In this document: positions 22,124 to 31,578 of the stretch, one piece after another
Layout of the letters: each line of letters starts with the position of its first letter
Position numbering within the stretch: position 1 is the stretch's first letter
NCBI GenBank assembly: GCA_003058495.1
Contig: QBVC01000040.1
Coordinates: forward strand, 1-36,792
Reading direction: 5' to 3'
Source of the DNA: a gamma proteobacterium symbiont of Ctena orbiculata
Lineage (GTDB): Bacteria > Pseudomonadota > Gammaproteobacteria > Chromatiales > Chromatiaceae
DNA: 36,792 bases
Notes under the pieces: model-generated
Database searches by the model: none
The model's input: the letters and a program-made list of their open reading frames with translations, nothing else
Told to the model about the DNA's origin: nothing
Made by a program: the position numbers and the translations under genes

Positions 22124-23749
22124 TTGTATAGATTACTCGAACAACGTCTGGAGAAACTGCATAAAGCGGATCAGGTTGGGCTGCTGAGGGGTGGGCTTAT
22201 CGGCCTCGAAAAAGAGGGGCTGCGGGTCTCCCCGGCCGGCTGCATTTCGCAAAAGCCTCATCCGCAAGCGTTGGGCTCGGCGTTGACCAACCGCTACATC
22301 ACCACCGACTACTCGGAAGCCCTGACCGAGATCATCACCCCTCCCTCGGCTGATCGAGAGGAGCCATTGCGGTTTTTATTCGAGGCGCACCACTTCCTCT
22401 ATCGCCATCTGGATGATGAGATTCTCTGGTCGACCAGCATGCCCTGCGTGGTGGAAAGCGACGAGCTGATCCCGATTGCGCAATACGGCAACTCCAATGC
22501 GGGAATAATGAAGACCGTCTACCGGCGCGGTCTGGGGCACCGCTACGGCAGGGTCATGCAGGTGATAGCCGGGGTCCACTTCAACTACTCCCTGCCGTTG
22601 CCGTTCTGGGAGCTGTATCAACACCTGGAGCAGGATGAGACGCCGATGCAGAGCTTCATCTCGGAGTCCTATTTTGCGATGCTGAGAAATCTGCAGCGGG
22701 TCGGTTGGTTGATTCCCTATCTCTTCGGGTCCTCGCCCGCAGTCTGCAAGTCGTTTCTCGGCGGCAGGCCCACCACGCTGCAGGTATTCGATGAGTACAG
22801 CTACTACTCCCCCTACGCCACCTCACTGAGAATGGGGGATATCGGTTATCAGAACAGCAAAGAGCAGGGTACGGGTATCAAGGCCTGTTACGATTGCCTC
22901 AGCGCCTATATCGAAACCCTCTCCCGTGCCATCGAGACCCCCTGTCCGATCTATCAGGCGATGGGTGTCAAGGTCGATGGCCGTTACGAGCAGCTGAATG
23001 CCAATATCCTGCAGATCGAAAACGAGTACTACAGTACGGTGCGCCCCAAGCAGATACCCGAAATGATGGAAAAACCGATCCACGCCCTGCAGCGGCGGGG
23101 GGTGCGCTATGTCGAACTGCGATCATTGGATGTCAACGCCTTCCACCCCCTTGGCATCGCCGAGGAGCAGATCTTCTTTGTCGAGGCGCTGATGCTGATG
23201 TGCCTGCTGCATGCCAGCCCGGCGATCAATGTGGCGGAACAGAGGGAGATCGATTGGAATGAACTCACCGCGGCGCACCAGGGAAGAAAACCCGGGCTGA
23301 CCCTGCAGCGCAATGGTGAAAGGGTTCCACTGCGTGACTGGGGATTGGCGATTTGCGACGCGATGCAGCCGATATGCGAGATCCTGGAGCAGGGGATGCC
23401 GGGCAAACCCTACAGCGAAAGCCTGATGATACAACGCTATCGTCTGCAGGATGCGAACCTGACCCCCTCGGCGCGCATGCTCGCAGAGATGCGCGACCGG
23501 GGTGAGAGCTTTTTCCAGTTCGCGCAGCGCATGTCGAAGCAGCACCAGCACACCTTTATGCAGCAGGAGCACTCGAGCCAGGACCAGCAGCTGTTGCAGC
23601 AGGAAGCGACCGATTCATGGCGCCGTCAGCGGGAGATTGAGGCGGCGGACAGGGTGAGTTTCGATCAATTCCTGGAAGACTACTTTGCGCAAAAGATCGA
23701 TCTGGCGCCATCCCCAGCATCTGAAAAGAGAAGCATATCGGTGCTTTGA
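22124..23749 (+). CDS. gshA: Glutamate--cysteine ligase
   Basis: A 541-residue enzyme of the gammaproteobacterial GshA type. Motifs include GLIGLEKEGLRV, ALGSALTNRYITTDYSEALTEIITPP, the GVHFNYSL and SYYSPYATSLRMGDIGYQN regions, and YVELRSLDVNAFHPLGI. These contain the ATP- and metal-binding residues known from E. coli GshA. Known: it makes gamma-glutamylcysteine, the first step of glutathione synthesis, in the cytoplasm. The start is TTG at 22124, which matches the family N-terminus; no ATG is close and no clear ribosome binding site was seen. metZ follows 65 bases downstream, so cysteine use and homocysteine synthesis sit side by side, which may or may not be functional. Confidence 0.95.
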   Translation: MYRLLEQRLEKLHKADQVGLLRGGLIGLEKEGLRVSPAGCISQKPHPQALGSALTNRYITTDYSEALTEIITPPSADREEPLRFLFEAHHFLYRHLDDEILWSTSMPCVVESDELIPIAQYGNSNAGIMKTVYRRGLGHRYGRVMQVIAGVHFNYSLPLPFWELYQHLEQDETPMQSFISESYFAMLRNLQRVGWLIPYLFGSSPAVCKSFLGGRPTTLQVFDEYSYYSPYATSLRMGDIGYQNSKEQGTGIKACYDCLSAYIETLSRAIETPCPIYQAMGVKVDGRYEQLNANILQIENEYYSTVRPKQIPEMMEKPIHALQRRGVRYVELRSLDVNAFHPLGIAEEQIFFVEALMLMCLLHASPAINVAEQREIDWNELTAAHQGRKPGLTLQRNGERVPLRDWGLAICDAMQPICEILEQGMPGKPYSESLMIQRYRLQDANLTPSARMLAEMRDRGESFFQFAQRMSKQHQHTFMQQEHSSQDQQLLQQEATDSWRRQREIEAADRVSFDQFLEDYFAQKIDLAPSPASEKRSISVL

Positions 23750-23814
23750 GTTGTAGAATGCCTAAGGGCAGAAGTACAACAATACTACCGATAACGAAGA
23801 GAGAGGATGGCAAA

Positions 23815-25002
23815 TTGGCACAGCATGACGGGGATTGGGGCTTTTCCACCCAGGCGATACGCATCGGGCACCACCGTACGGCGGAGGGGGAGCATGCCGA
23901 GCCCATATTTCCCACTTCCAGTTTCGTCTTCCGCAGCGCCGCCGAGGCGGCGGCAAGGTTCAGCAACGAAGAGCCGGGCAACATCTATTCACGCTTCACC
24001 AATCCCACGGTAAGGAACTTCGAGGAGCGCCTGGCCGCGCTGGAGGGGGGGGAGTGTTGCGTTGCCACCGCCTCCGGCATGTCCGCCATCATGGCCACCT
24101 GTATCGGTCTGTTGCAGGCGGGCGACCACATCGTCTCCTCGCAGAGCGTGTTTGGATCGACCACGATGCTGTTTACCAAGTATCTCTCCCGCTTCGGGAT
24201 AGAGACCAGCTTTGTCGATCTCAATGATCTGCAGGCCTGGGAGGCGGCGATAGGTCCGCAAACAAAGCTCTTGTTTCTCGAGACCCCCTCCAATCCGCTG
24301 ACCGATGTGGCGGACATCAGCGCATTGAGTGAGTTGGCCCATGCCCATGACTGCCTGCTGGCGGTGGACAACTGCTTCTGTACCCCCGCCCTGCAGCAGC
24401 CGCTCAATCTGGGGGCCGACATCGTCATCCACTCCGCTACCAAGTATCTCGACGGCCAGGGACGCTGTGTCGGCGGCGCCGTGGTGGGCAACAAGGAATT
24501 GGTGGGCGAGGAGGTGTTCGGGGTGTTGCGGACCACCGGTCCAACCATGAGTCCGTTCAACGCCTGGGTCTTTCTCAAGGGCCTCGAAACCCTCGAGCTG
24601 CGCATGCTCGCCCATTCCCGCAATGCCCAGATCCTGGCTGAATGGCTGGAGCGGCAACCGCAGATCGAGCGGGTCAATTTTCCAGGGCTGGTCAGCCACC
24701 CGCAGCATGAACTGGCAATGAGGCAGCAGCGTGGCCCCGGCAGTATCGTCTCCTTCACGCTGAAGGGGGGCCAGCCGGCGGCCTGGACCCTCATCGATGC
24801 CACACGGATACTCTCCATCACCGCCAATCTCGGTGACACCAAGACCACCATCACCCATCCGGCGACCACCACCCACGGCAGACTGACCCCGGAGGAGCGG
24901 GCCCAGGCCGGCATTGGCAACGGCCTGGTGCGGGTCGCCGTGGGGCTGGAGAATATTGAGGATATCCGCAACGACCTGGCGCGCGGCCTAGAGGCGGTGT
25001 GA
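23815..25002 (+). CDS. metZ: O-succinylhomoserine sulfhydrylase
   Basis: A 395-residue PLP enzyme of the Cys/Met metabolism family. It has WGFSTQAIRIGHHRTAEGEH, FSNEEPGNIYSRFTNPT and ATASGMSAI, with the PLP lysine Lys210 in HSATKYLDGQGR. The tail GNGLVRVAVGLENIEDI and the sequence as a whole follow Pseudomonas MetZ. Known: it forms homocysteine directly from O-succinylhomoserine and sulfide. The start is TTG at 23815, with AGAGAGGA seven bases upstream, and the N-terminus then matches MetZ homologues. An ATG at 23758 is in frame with only a weak site, adding 19 residues. Its stop overlaps the methyltransferase start (GTGA). Confidence 0.93.
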   Translation: MAQHDGDWGFSTQAIRIGHHRTAEGEHAEPIFPTSSFVFRSAAEAAARFSNEEPGNIYSRFTNPTVRNFEERLAALEGGECCVATASGMSAIMATCIGLLQAGDHIVSSQSVFGSTTMLFTKYLSRFGIETSFVDLNDLQAWEAAIGPQTKLLFLETPSNPLTDVADISALSELAHAHDCLLAVDNCFCTPALQQPLNLGADIVIHSATKYLDGQGRCVGGAVVGNKELVGEEVFGVLRTTGPTMSPFNAWVFLKGLETLELRMLAHSRNAQILAEWLERQPQIERVNFPGLVSHPQHELAMRQQRGPGSIVSFTLKGGQPAAWTLIDATRILSITANLGDTKTTITHPATTTHGRLTPEERAQAGIGNGLVRVAVGLENIEDIRNDLARGLEAV

Positions 25003-25598
25003 ACAGCGACAACCCGGACCCTCGTCAGGCGCTGCGCGGCAAGTGGGACCTGCGCCACGCCGATGCGGAGAAGAGCCCGGCGCCGGTGGAGGTGCTGACG
25101 AGAAATCTCCACCTGCTCCCCGGCAAGGGCCTGGCCCTCGATCTTGCCTGCGGCCTCGGCGGCAATGCACTCACCCTTGCCCAACAGGGGCTGGATGTCG
25201 TTGCCTGGGATATCTCCCCGGTGGCCATACGGCGCCTCGAGAGCTATGCGGCCGAGGCGGGCTTGACGAATCTGTCCGCTGAAATCCGGGATGTGGAGGC
25301 GGCTCCCCCGCCACCCTGCCACTTCGATCTGATCATCGTCAGCTACTATCTGGAGCGGGGCTTGATCCCCGGTCTGATTGATGCGCTTCGCCCCGGAGGC
25401 CTGATCTTCTATCAGACATTCACCAAGGCGGCGGTCACCGGCATCGGCCCGCAGAATCCCGCCTTCAGGTTGGATGACAACGAGCTGCGGCAGCTCTTTT
25501 CCGGGTTGAAGCTGCGCTATTACCGCGAGGAGAACCGGTTGGGCGAGGTGACGCAAGGGGTGCGGGACGTCGCCATGCTGGTAGCGGAGAAGTGCTGA
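24999..25598 (+). CDS. SAM-dependent class I methyltransferase
   Basis: A 199-residue protein. Motif I LALDLACGLGGNALTLA (about 45-60), motif II VVAWDISPVAIRRLE and DLIIVSYYLERGLIP (motif IV region) give the Rossmann methyltransferase fold, in the TehB/UbiE-like style. The substrate is not determined. The GTG start overlaps the metZ stop as GTGA, and the strand and overlap indicate translational coupling with metZ. Methionine pathway and SAM use may be related, but that is inference. The gene ends 28 bases before a convergent small gene. Confidence 0.85.
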   Translation: MNSDNPDPRQALRGKWDLRHADAEKSPAPVEVLTRNLHLLPGKGLALDLACGLGGNALTLAQQGLDVVAWDISPVAIRRLESYAAEAGLTNLSAEIRDVEAAPPPPCHFDLIIVSYYLERGLIPGLIDALRPGGLIFYQTFTKAAVTGIGPQNPAFRLDDNELRQLFSGLKLRYYREENRLGEVTQGVRDVAMLVAEKC

Positions 25599-25626
25599 AA
25601 GACGGGATTGTCATCTGCTGGCCGGT

Positions 25627-25830
25627 CTAATGGGCCACATGGGTAAAGTCGGTCCCCGGACGCAGACCGAAGGCCTCTTCCAGGTTCAGCTCCTCGATCA
25701 ACCGGTCTACCGCCTGCATACCGTGTTCCCGTTGAATCTCACCGAGCAGCAGGCGCACCGCATTGCGGTTGTAGCCGCTGCCGAAACTGATCTGCTGTTC
25801 GATGATTTCGCGTGCCTTGTCGATTGTCAT
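25627..25830 (-). CDS. Small conserved-looking protein, function unknown
   Basis: A 67-residue protein, MTIDKAREIIEQQ followed by NRNAVRLLLGEIQREHG. It is helical and charged, with no Cys and no membrane segment, so it is probably cytoplasmic. I do not recognise a family. The ATG at 25830 has AGGA nine bases upstream, which supports it over the longer frame up to 25908. It is convergent with the methyltransferase gene and divergent from the TPR gene. Confidence 0.65.
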   Translation of the reverse strand: MTIDKAREIIEQQISFGSGYNRNAVRLLLGEIQREHGMQAVDRLIEELNLEEAFGLRPGTDFTHVAH

Positions 25831-26036
25831 GGGACAAAATCCTAGCAGAGCCTGGGCGGAGAATATCCTCAAAACGCCCTGGGTTGAATAGACCGGACGC
25901 TCCCGCATCTAATGTGGGTGTGACGGGAACCGGCGATAGGGTGTATGTTTAAGTGGTGGGGCTGGAGATGCCAGGGGGGACGGTCGGTGCGGTTTCCGGC
26001 AAGCGGGTCTTTGGACTGTTCGCATGAGGCGGTGGT

Positions 26037-26342
26037 ATGGAACGTAGAGCCTTGGAGAAGATGCTGGCGCAGGGAAACGACAGTGCGCTGCTGCGCTATA
26101 CACTCGGTTCCCTCTGTCTGAAGGAGGAGGAACCGGAGATGGCGGTGCGCCACCTGGCCGAGGCGGTGAAGCAGGATCCGAACCATTCGGCGAGCTGGAA
26201 AATCTATGCCAAGGCGTTGGCGGCGTTAAGCCGGGAGGATGAGGCGCGGCAGGCCTATCAGCGGGGGATTGAGGTTGCCGAGGCGAGGGGGGATGTGCAG
26301 GCGGCGAAGGAGATGCGGGTCTTTTTGAAGCGCCTTGGCTAA
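26037..26342 (+). CDS. Small TPR-repeat protein
   Basis: A 101-residue soluble protein with about two and a half TPR units: LLRYTLGSLCLKEEEPEMAVRHL, then HSASWKIYAKALAALSREDEARQAYQRGIEVAE. The pattern of W/L/A/Y/A/P residues fits TPR helices. Known: TPR proteins bind partner proteins. No signal peptide is seen and the partner is unknown. GAGGCGG lies just upstream of the ATG. Divergent from the small gene at 25627-25830, with 206 bases between. Confidence 0.8.
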   Translation: MERRALEKMLAQGNDSALLRYTLGSLCLKEEEPEMAVRHLAEAVKQDPNHSASWKIYAKALAALSREDEARQAYQRGIEVAEARGDVQAAKEMRVFLKRLG

Positions 26343-27609
<1,267 letters not shown>

Positions 27610-27615
27610 TCCCGG

Positions 27616-28209
27616 ATGAAGCCCTTCTGCGAGGCCTGTGAAGAGAACAAGGCCCCCATCCTGCGGGTCCTGCTGGGGCTTTTCCGTGATCGGCAGACTG
27701 TCCTCGAGATCGGCAGCGGCACCGGGCAGCATGCGGTACACTTTGCCGCCGCGATGCCCCATCTGATCTGGCAGACCAGCGACCTGGAGGAGAACCACCC
27801 GGGGATTCGCGCCTGGCTGGAGGAGGCGGCCCTGGCCAACACCCGCGATCCTATCCTGCTCGATGTACTAAGCGATTGGCCCGGCGAGGCGTATGACGGG
27901 GTATTCAGCGCCAATACCACCCACATCATGTCATGGCCCGAGGTCGAGGGGATGTTTCGGGGAATCGGGCGCGTTCTGAAGCCGGAGGGGTGTTTTGCCC
28001 TCTACGGCCCCTTCAACTACCGGGGCGGCTATACCAGCGAAAGCAATCGAAACTTCGATCAATGGCTCAAGTCGCGGGATCCCCTGAGCGGCATTCGCGA
28101 TTTCGAGGCGCTCAACGAGCTGGCGGAATCGAATGAACTCCGGCTCGCCGAGGATGTGGAGATGCCGGTCAACAATCGAATCCTGGTCTGGCGCTGGGCT
28201 CACTCATAG
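27616..28209 (+). CDS. DUF938 (UPF0585) methyltransferase
   Basis: A 197-residue protein of the DUF938 family. It has motif I VLEIGSGTGQHAVHFA (about 29-44), SDLEENHPGIRAWL, TTHIMSWPEVEGMF and FALYGPFNYRGGYTSESNRNFDQWL. It is a class I SAM methyltransferase fold; the substrate is unknown. GGAG nine bases before the ATG gives a good ribosome binding site. It follows hemF by six bases and probably shares its transcript. Confidence 0.9.
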   Translation: MKPFCEACEENKAPILRVLLGLFRDRQTVLEIGSGTGQHAVHFAAAMPHLIWQTSDLEENHPGIRAWLEEAALANTRDPILLDVLSDWPGEAYDGVFSANTTHIMSWPEVEGMFRGIGRVLKPEGCFALYGPFNYRGGYTSESNRNFDQWLKSRDPLSGIRDFEALNELAESNELRLAEDVEMPVNNRILVWRWAHS

Positions 28210-28261
28210 GCCGGTATTCGCTCTCACGAGAACGCTCTTCATATATCTAGTCCATCCTCAT

Positions 28262-28290
28262 TACCCGCCATGGTCAGCCATGGGGCGGTA
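28262..28290. repeat. Imperfect GC-rich hairpin
   Basis: TACC, GCC and ATGG segments pair with CCAT, GGC and GGTA across the centre at 28274-28277, with a 1-nt and a 2-nt bulge. It sits 53 bases after the DUF938 stop. It could be part of a terminator, but no T-run follows. Confidence 0.4.
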
Positions 28291-28363
28291 GGTGCGAGAA
28301 TTGAGTAATGGTTTGAAAACTTAATACTTCAGGGAATTTCTTACAGATTGGCGAAGTCAAATG

Positions 28364-28379
28364 GATTATCCAGATAATC
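28364..28379. promoter_or_regulatory. Palindrome GATTATC-CA-GATAATC, candidate operator
   Basis: Perfect 7-bp arms with a 2-base centre lie in the A/T-rich stretch about 130 bases before the glycine-zipper start. The symmetry and location fit an operator, but no regulator is indicated and the site was seen once. Confidence 0.4.
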
Positions 28380-28444
28380 TATTGAAAAATAATAAGAAAA
28401 TATGCCTGCGTCCGGTTCAGGCGGGGTTCAGTTACAACCTCGTA

Positions 28445-28489
28445 AGCTTTAACCATGAACAGAGATTCACAGATATCAGGGTTAAAGCT
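28445..28489 (+). repeat. 10-bp inverted repeat in the probable 5' leader
   Basis: AGCTTTAACC (28445-28454) and GGTTAAAGCT (28480-28489) are perfectly complementary with a 25-base spacer. The right arm ends nine bases before the AGGAG ribosome binding site of the glycine-zipper gene (28498-28502). An RNA hairpin could affect translation or stability; this is inference. Confidence 0.5.
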
Positions 28490-28509
28490 AGAGAACCAGG
28501 AGATAGAAG

Positions 28510-29043
28510 ATGAAGACAAAGGCAATGACAATCGGAACAGCACTGATGATCGCGACAATGACCGCCACCGCGGGAGGCCACCGCGACTACTATCGTGACA
28601 GCGCCAAGGTCATCGATGTCGAACCGATCTACCGCAGTGTGGAGATCTCCTATCCCGAGCGGGAGTGTTGGGATGAAGAGGTCGATCACTATCACGCCGA
28701 CAGTAAGAGATATACCCCTACCGTGTTGGGCGGTATCATCGGCGGTGTGGTCGCCAATAAGATCAGCCGCGGCCGCGGGCGCGGCAGAGATGCCGCCACG
28801 GTGGCCGGCGCCCTGCTTGGCGGTGCCATCGGTCACGATATCAGCCAGCAGCGCAGGGGCGGGCACTACACGACATCGGTCGAACGCCGCTGTGAGGTCT
28901 CCCATCAGACCCGTTATGAGGAAGAGCTGGTGGGCTATGATGTAACATATCGCTACAAGGGGCGTGAATTCACCACCCGCACCAGGAATCATCCCGGGAA
29001 GCGGATTCCGATTGCGGTGACTGTCCGGCCGGTGGGGGATTAG
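28510..29043 (+). CDS. Glycine-zipper 2TM domain envelope protein
   Basis: A 177-residue exported protein. A short signal peptide (about 1-21) is followed by an acidic stretch (IYRSVEISYPERECWDEEVDHYH). The glycine-zipper segment (about 75-112) reads VLGGIIGGVVANKIS then AGALLGGAIGHDIS. The tail RRCEVSHQTRYEEELVGYDVTYRYKG is the usual end of the SlyB / 17-kDa surface antigen type. Known: such proteins sit in the envelope and link to stress and membrane integrity. AGGAG lies seven bases before the ATG. PepSY and a two-component system follow on the same strand. Confidence 0.9.
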   Translation: MKTKAMTIGTALMIATMTATAGGHRDYYRDSAKVIDVEPIYRSVEISYPERECWDEEVDHYHADSKRYTPTVLGGIIGGVVANKISRGRGRGRDAATVAGALLGGAIGHDISQQRRGGHYTTSVERRCEVSHQTRYEEELVGYDVTYRYKGREFTTRTRNHPGKRIPIAVTVRPVGD

Positions 29044-29076
29044 GTTTAACAGAACCCGGTTCAGGTATGCAAAACG

Positions 29077-29343
29077 ATGACGTATAGCACTCGATTACTA
29101 CCCAAGCTGCTGATCTGTGCGCTGCTGCTGATGCCAGGCCTCCATGCCTGGGCCGATATCAGCCTCGATCAGGCGGTGGAACAGGCCAAGCAGCGCCTGG
29201 GGGGGCGCGTCATCTCAGCCGAGACGCGGGAGCGGGACGGCAAGCGTGTCCACAATGTCCGCATCCTTACCAATGAGGGCAAGGTGCGACGGCTGCGGAT
29301 CAATGCCGAGGGCGGCCGTCGTCAACACAACGGCCGCCGTTGA
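29077..29343 (+). CDS. PepSY-domain small exported protein
   Basis: An 88-residue protein with signal peptide (about 1-26, LLPKLLICALLLMPGLHAWA) and a PepSY-like domain. The repeat is ISLDQAVEQAKQRLGGRVISAETRERDGK, then VHNVRILTNEGKVRRLRINAEGG. Known: PepSY modules are periplasmic regulators often next to PhoPQ-like genes. It lies 33 bases after the glycine-zipper stop and 89 bases before the response-regulator start, so the run may be one unit. Confidence 0.88.
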   Translation: MTYSTRLLPKLLICALLLMPGLHAWADISLDQAVEQAKQRLGGRVISAETRERDGKRVHNVRILTNEGKVRRLRINAEGGRRQHNGRR

Positions 29344-29432
29344 CCTGCCGGCTGCATCTATGATGAGCGGAACAGGCCTTTGTCATAAATCTTCAAGAGA
29401 CCGGGTGAGTGAACCGGGTCGCGGGTGTTCGG

Positions 29433-30107
29433 ATGCGTCTGCTCTTGGTTGAGGATGAGGCGGAAATCCGCGAACCGCTGGCGGAGAAGCTGCGCAAGCA
29501 GGGATTTACCGTCGACAGTGCGGAGGATGGCGCCGCCGGGCTCTTCCTGGGCAGGGAGTATGGCATCGACCTGGGCATTATCGACATCGGGCTGCCAAAG
29601 ATTTCCGGCATCGAGCTGATCAGGGAGCTGCGCAAGCTGGACAAGCACTTCCCCATCTTGATCCTCACCGCCCGCGGCAACTGGCAGGACAAGGTCGAGG
29701 GCCTGGAGGCGGGGGCGGACGACTATCTGGTCAAGCCGTTCCATGTGGAGGAGCTGCTGGCGCGGTTGAATGCCTTGCTGCGACGCTCGGGGGGCTGGTC
29801 TCAGCCGGTACTCTCGGGCGGTCCGGTGGAACTCGACACCCGGACCCAGACGGTCACTCTCCATGGCAGCCCGGTGGAGTTGACGGCCTACGAGTACAAG
29901 GTGCTCGAATATATGATGCTGCATGCCGGCAAGGTGATCTCCAAGAGCGATCTCACCGAGCATATCTACGACCAGGATTGGGATCGCGACAGCAACACCA
30001 TCGAGGTCTTCGTGCGCCGCCTGCGCAAGAAGCTCGATCCCGATGAGCGCTACAAGCCGATAGAGACCCTCCGTGGCCGAGGTTATCGCTTTGCCCTCGA
30101 ACCCTGA
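29433..30107 (+). CDS. PhoP-like OmpR-family response regulator
   Basis: A 224-residue regulator. Receiver domain: acidic pocket EDE (7-9), phosphorylation site Asp51 (IIDIGLP), Thr79 (LTARG) and Lys101 (LVKPF). The C-terminal winged helix (about 130-222) includes LTAYEYKVLEYMMLHAGKV and RRLRKKLD. The length equals PhoP of E. coli (223). Known: such regulators bind direct repeats upstream of envelope genes. The ATG at 29433 is the likely start; a GTG at 29409 is in frame. The sensor kinase gene follows 42 bases later. It may also control the PepSY and glycine-zipper genes upstream (inference). Confidence 0.92.
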   Translation: MRLLLVEDEAEIREPLAEKLRKQGFTVDSAEDGAAGLFLGREYGIDLGIIDIGLPKISGIELIRELRKLDKHFPILILTARGNWQDKVEGLEAGADDYLVKPFHVEELLARLNALLRRSGGWSQPVLSGGPVELDTRTQTVTLHGSPVELTAYEYKVLEYMMLHAGKVISKSDLTEHIYDQDWDRDSNTIEVFVRRLRKKLDPDERYKPIETLRGRGYRFALEP

Positions 30108-30149
30108 ACCACTCCATTGGCTGTGCTGAAACGGAGCTGATCGGCCGGT

Positions 30150-31508
30150 ATGGGAAAAGCGCCCACCCTCTCCATCCATCAACGCCTCTTGCTTGCGGCG
30201 AGTCTGGTATTGAGCGCCTTCCTCGGATTCACCGGACTGGCGCTCGACAAGGCGTTCCGCTCCGCCAGCGAAGAGGCCTTCCAGGCCCGCCTCTTCAGCA
30301 GCGTCTACGCCCTGTTGGCGGCGGCGGAGGAGGATGAGGCGGGGGGCATCAGGATGCCGGATCTGTTGACCGATCCCCGCTTCAATCGACCCGATTCGGG
30401 ACTCTATGCCCAGGTCAGGGACAGAACCGGGGATTACCTCTGGCAATCGCCGTCGTCCCTGGGGCGCGATCTTGGAACTATCCGGGACATGCAGCCGGGC
30501 GAGTCGCAAATAGAGCGCTTCAGGCTCGACCAAGGCACTGCCATGGGTTTGAGCTTCGGCGTCGCCTGGGAGGATTTTCAAGGGCGTGAATTGCACTATG
30601 TGTTGGCGGTGGCCGAGGATCTGAAACCGCTGCAGGAGCAGGTGGCCGCGTTTCGCGATAGCCTCTTTCTCTGGCTCGGCGGGGCAGCGCTGCTGTTGCT
30701 GCTGGTACAGGGCTGGGTGTTGCGCTGGGGATTGCGGCCACTGCGGGAGGTGGCGCAGGCGCTGACGGAGATCGAGTCGGGCAGTGCGGATCAGTTGCAG
30801 GGTGACTATCCGAAGGAGTTGAATCGCCTGACCTCGAATCTCAACTCATTGATCCGTCATGCCCAGGCCCGTCAACAACGCTATCGCGACAGCCTCGGAG
30901 ATCTTGCCCACAGTCTCAAAACCCCATTGGCGGTATTGCAGGGTGTGTCAGAGAGCGACAGCGTCGAACAGCGGCCGCTGCGGAAATCCGTCCGTGAACA
31001 GGTTGAGCGGATGAATCAGATCGTCAGTCATCAACTTCAGCGGGCGGCCGCATCCGGGCGAACCGTGCTGACTCAGACAGTGCCGATCAAACCGGTGGTG
31101 GAGCGCATTGCGGGCTCCCTCGACAAGGTCTACCGGGAGAAGGGGATAAGTTGGCGCATCGATGTCGCTGCGGATTGCCAATTTCACGGCGATGAGGGCG
31201 ATCTGATGGAGTTGCTGGGTAACCTGATGGAGAATGCCTGCAAATACGGCGATGGCCTGGTGCGTGTGAGGGCGGAGACAGGCAGGGGCCTGCACATCAG
31301 CGTGGAGGACAACGGCAGCGGTATCCCGCAAGATCAGGCGGAAGCGGTATTGCGAAGAGGGCATCGGGCCGATCAGCAGCAGCCGGGCCAGGGCATAGGC
31401 CTCTCGGTTGCCGCCGACATTGCCCTGGCCTACGGCGGGCGAGTCGAGATTGGAGCGGCCGAGGAGCTGGGAGGCGCGGTGGTTCATCTCTATCTGCCGA
31501 TGCGCTGA
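30150..31508 (+). CDS. PhoQ-like sensor histidine kinase
   Basis: A 452-residue inner-membrane kinase. TM1 is about 12-31, a periplasmic sensor about 32-170, TM2 about 172-191, then HAMP. The H-box DLAHSLKTPL contains His254; N-box ENACKYG, G1 DNGSGIP and G2 GQGIGLSVA follow. The DxxHSLKTPL form is that of PhoQ. The periplasmic part starts with an acidic cluster AAEEDEAGG (58-66), which may or may not act like the divalent-cation patch of PhoQ. Known: PhoQ senses Mg2+, acid and peptides. The gene follows the response regulator directly. Confidence 0.9.
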   Translation: MGKAPTLSIHQRLLLAASLVLSAFLGFTGLALDKAFRSASEEAFQARLFSSVYALLAAAEEDEAGGIRMPDLLTDPRFNRPDSGLYAQVRDRTGDYLWQSPSSLGRDLGTIRDMQPGESQIERFRLDQGTAMGLSFGVAWEDFQGRELHYVLAVAEDLKPLQEQVAAFRDSLFLWLGGAALLLLLVQGWVLRWGLRPLREVAQALTEIESGSADQLQGDYPKELNRLTSNLNSLIRHAQARQQRYRDSLGDLAHSLKTPLAVLQGVSESDSVEQRPLRKSVREQVERMNQIVSHQLQRAAASGRTVLTQTVPIKPVVERIAGSLDKVYREKGISWRIDVAADCQFHGDEGDLMELLGNLMENACKYGDGLVRVRAETGRGLHISVEDNGSGIPQDQAEAVLRRGHRADQQQPGQGIGLSVAADIALAYGGRVEIGAAEELGGAVVHLYLPMR

Positions 31509-31578
31509 ATCCTCCTCGAATTCGCCCGGGTCTCCGCCATCGGCTGCGCATTTTCCAATTCAGGAATATACTCTGACT

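Larger units (their letters stand above)
28210..28509. other. 300-bp intergenic region with several hairpins before the glycine-zipper gene
   Basis: No gene was found. It contains three separate inverted repeats, annotated individually at 28262-28290, 28364-28379 and 28445-28489. The stretch 28310-28410 is clearly A/T-rich compared with neighbours and probably holds the promoter of the gene at 28510. Confidence 0.5.
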
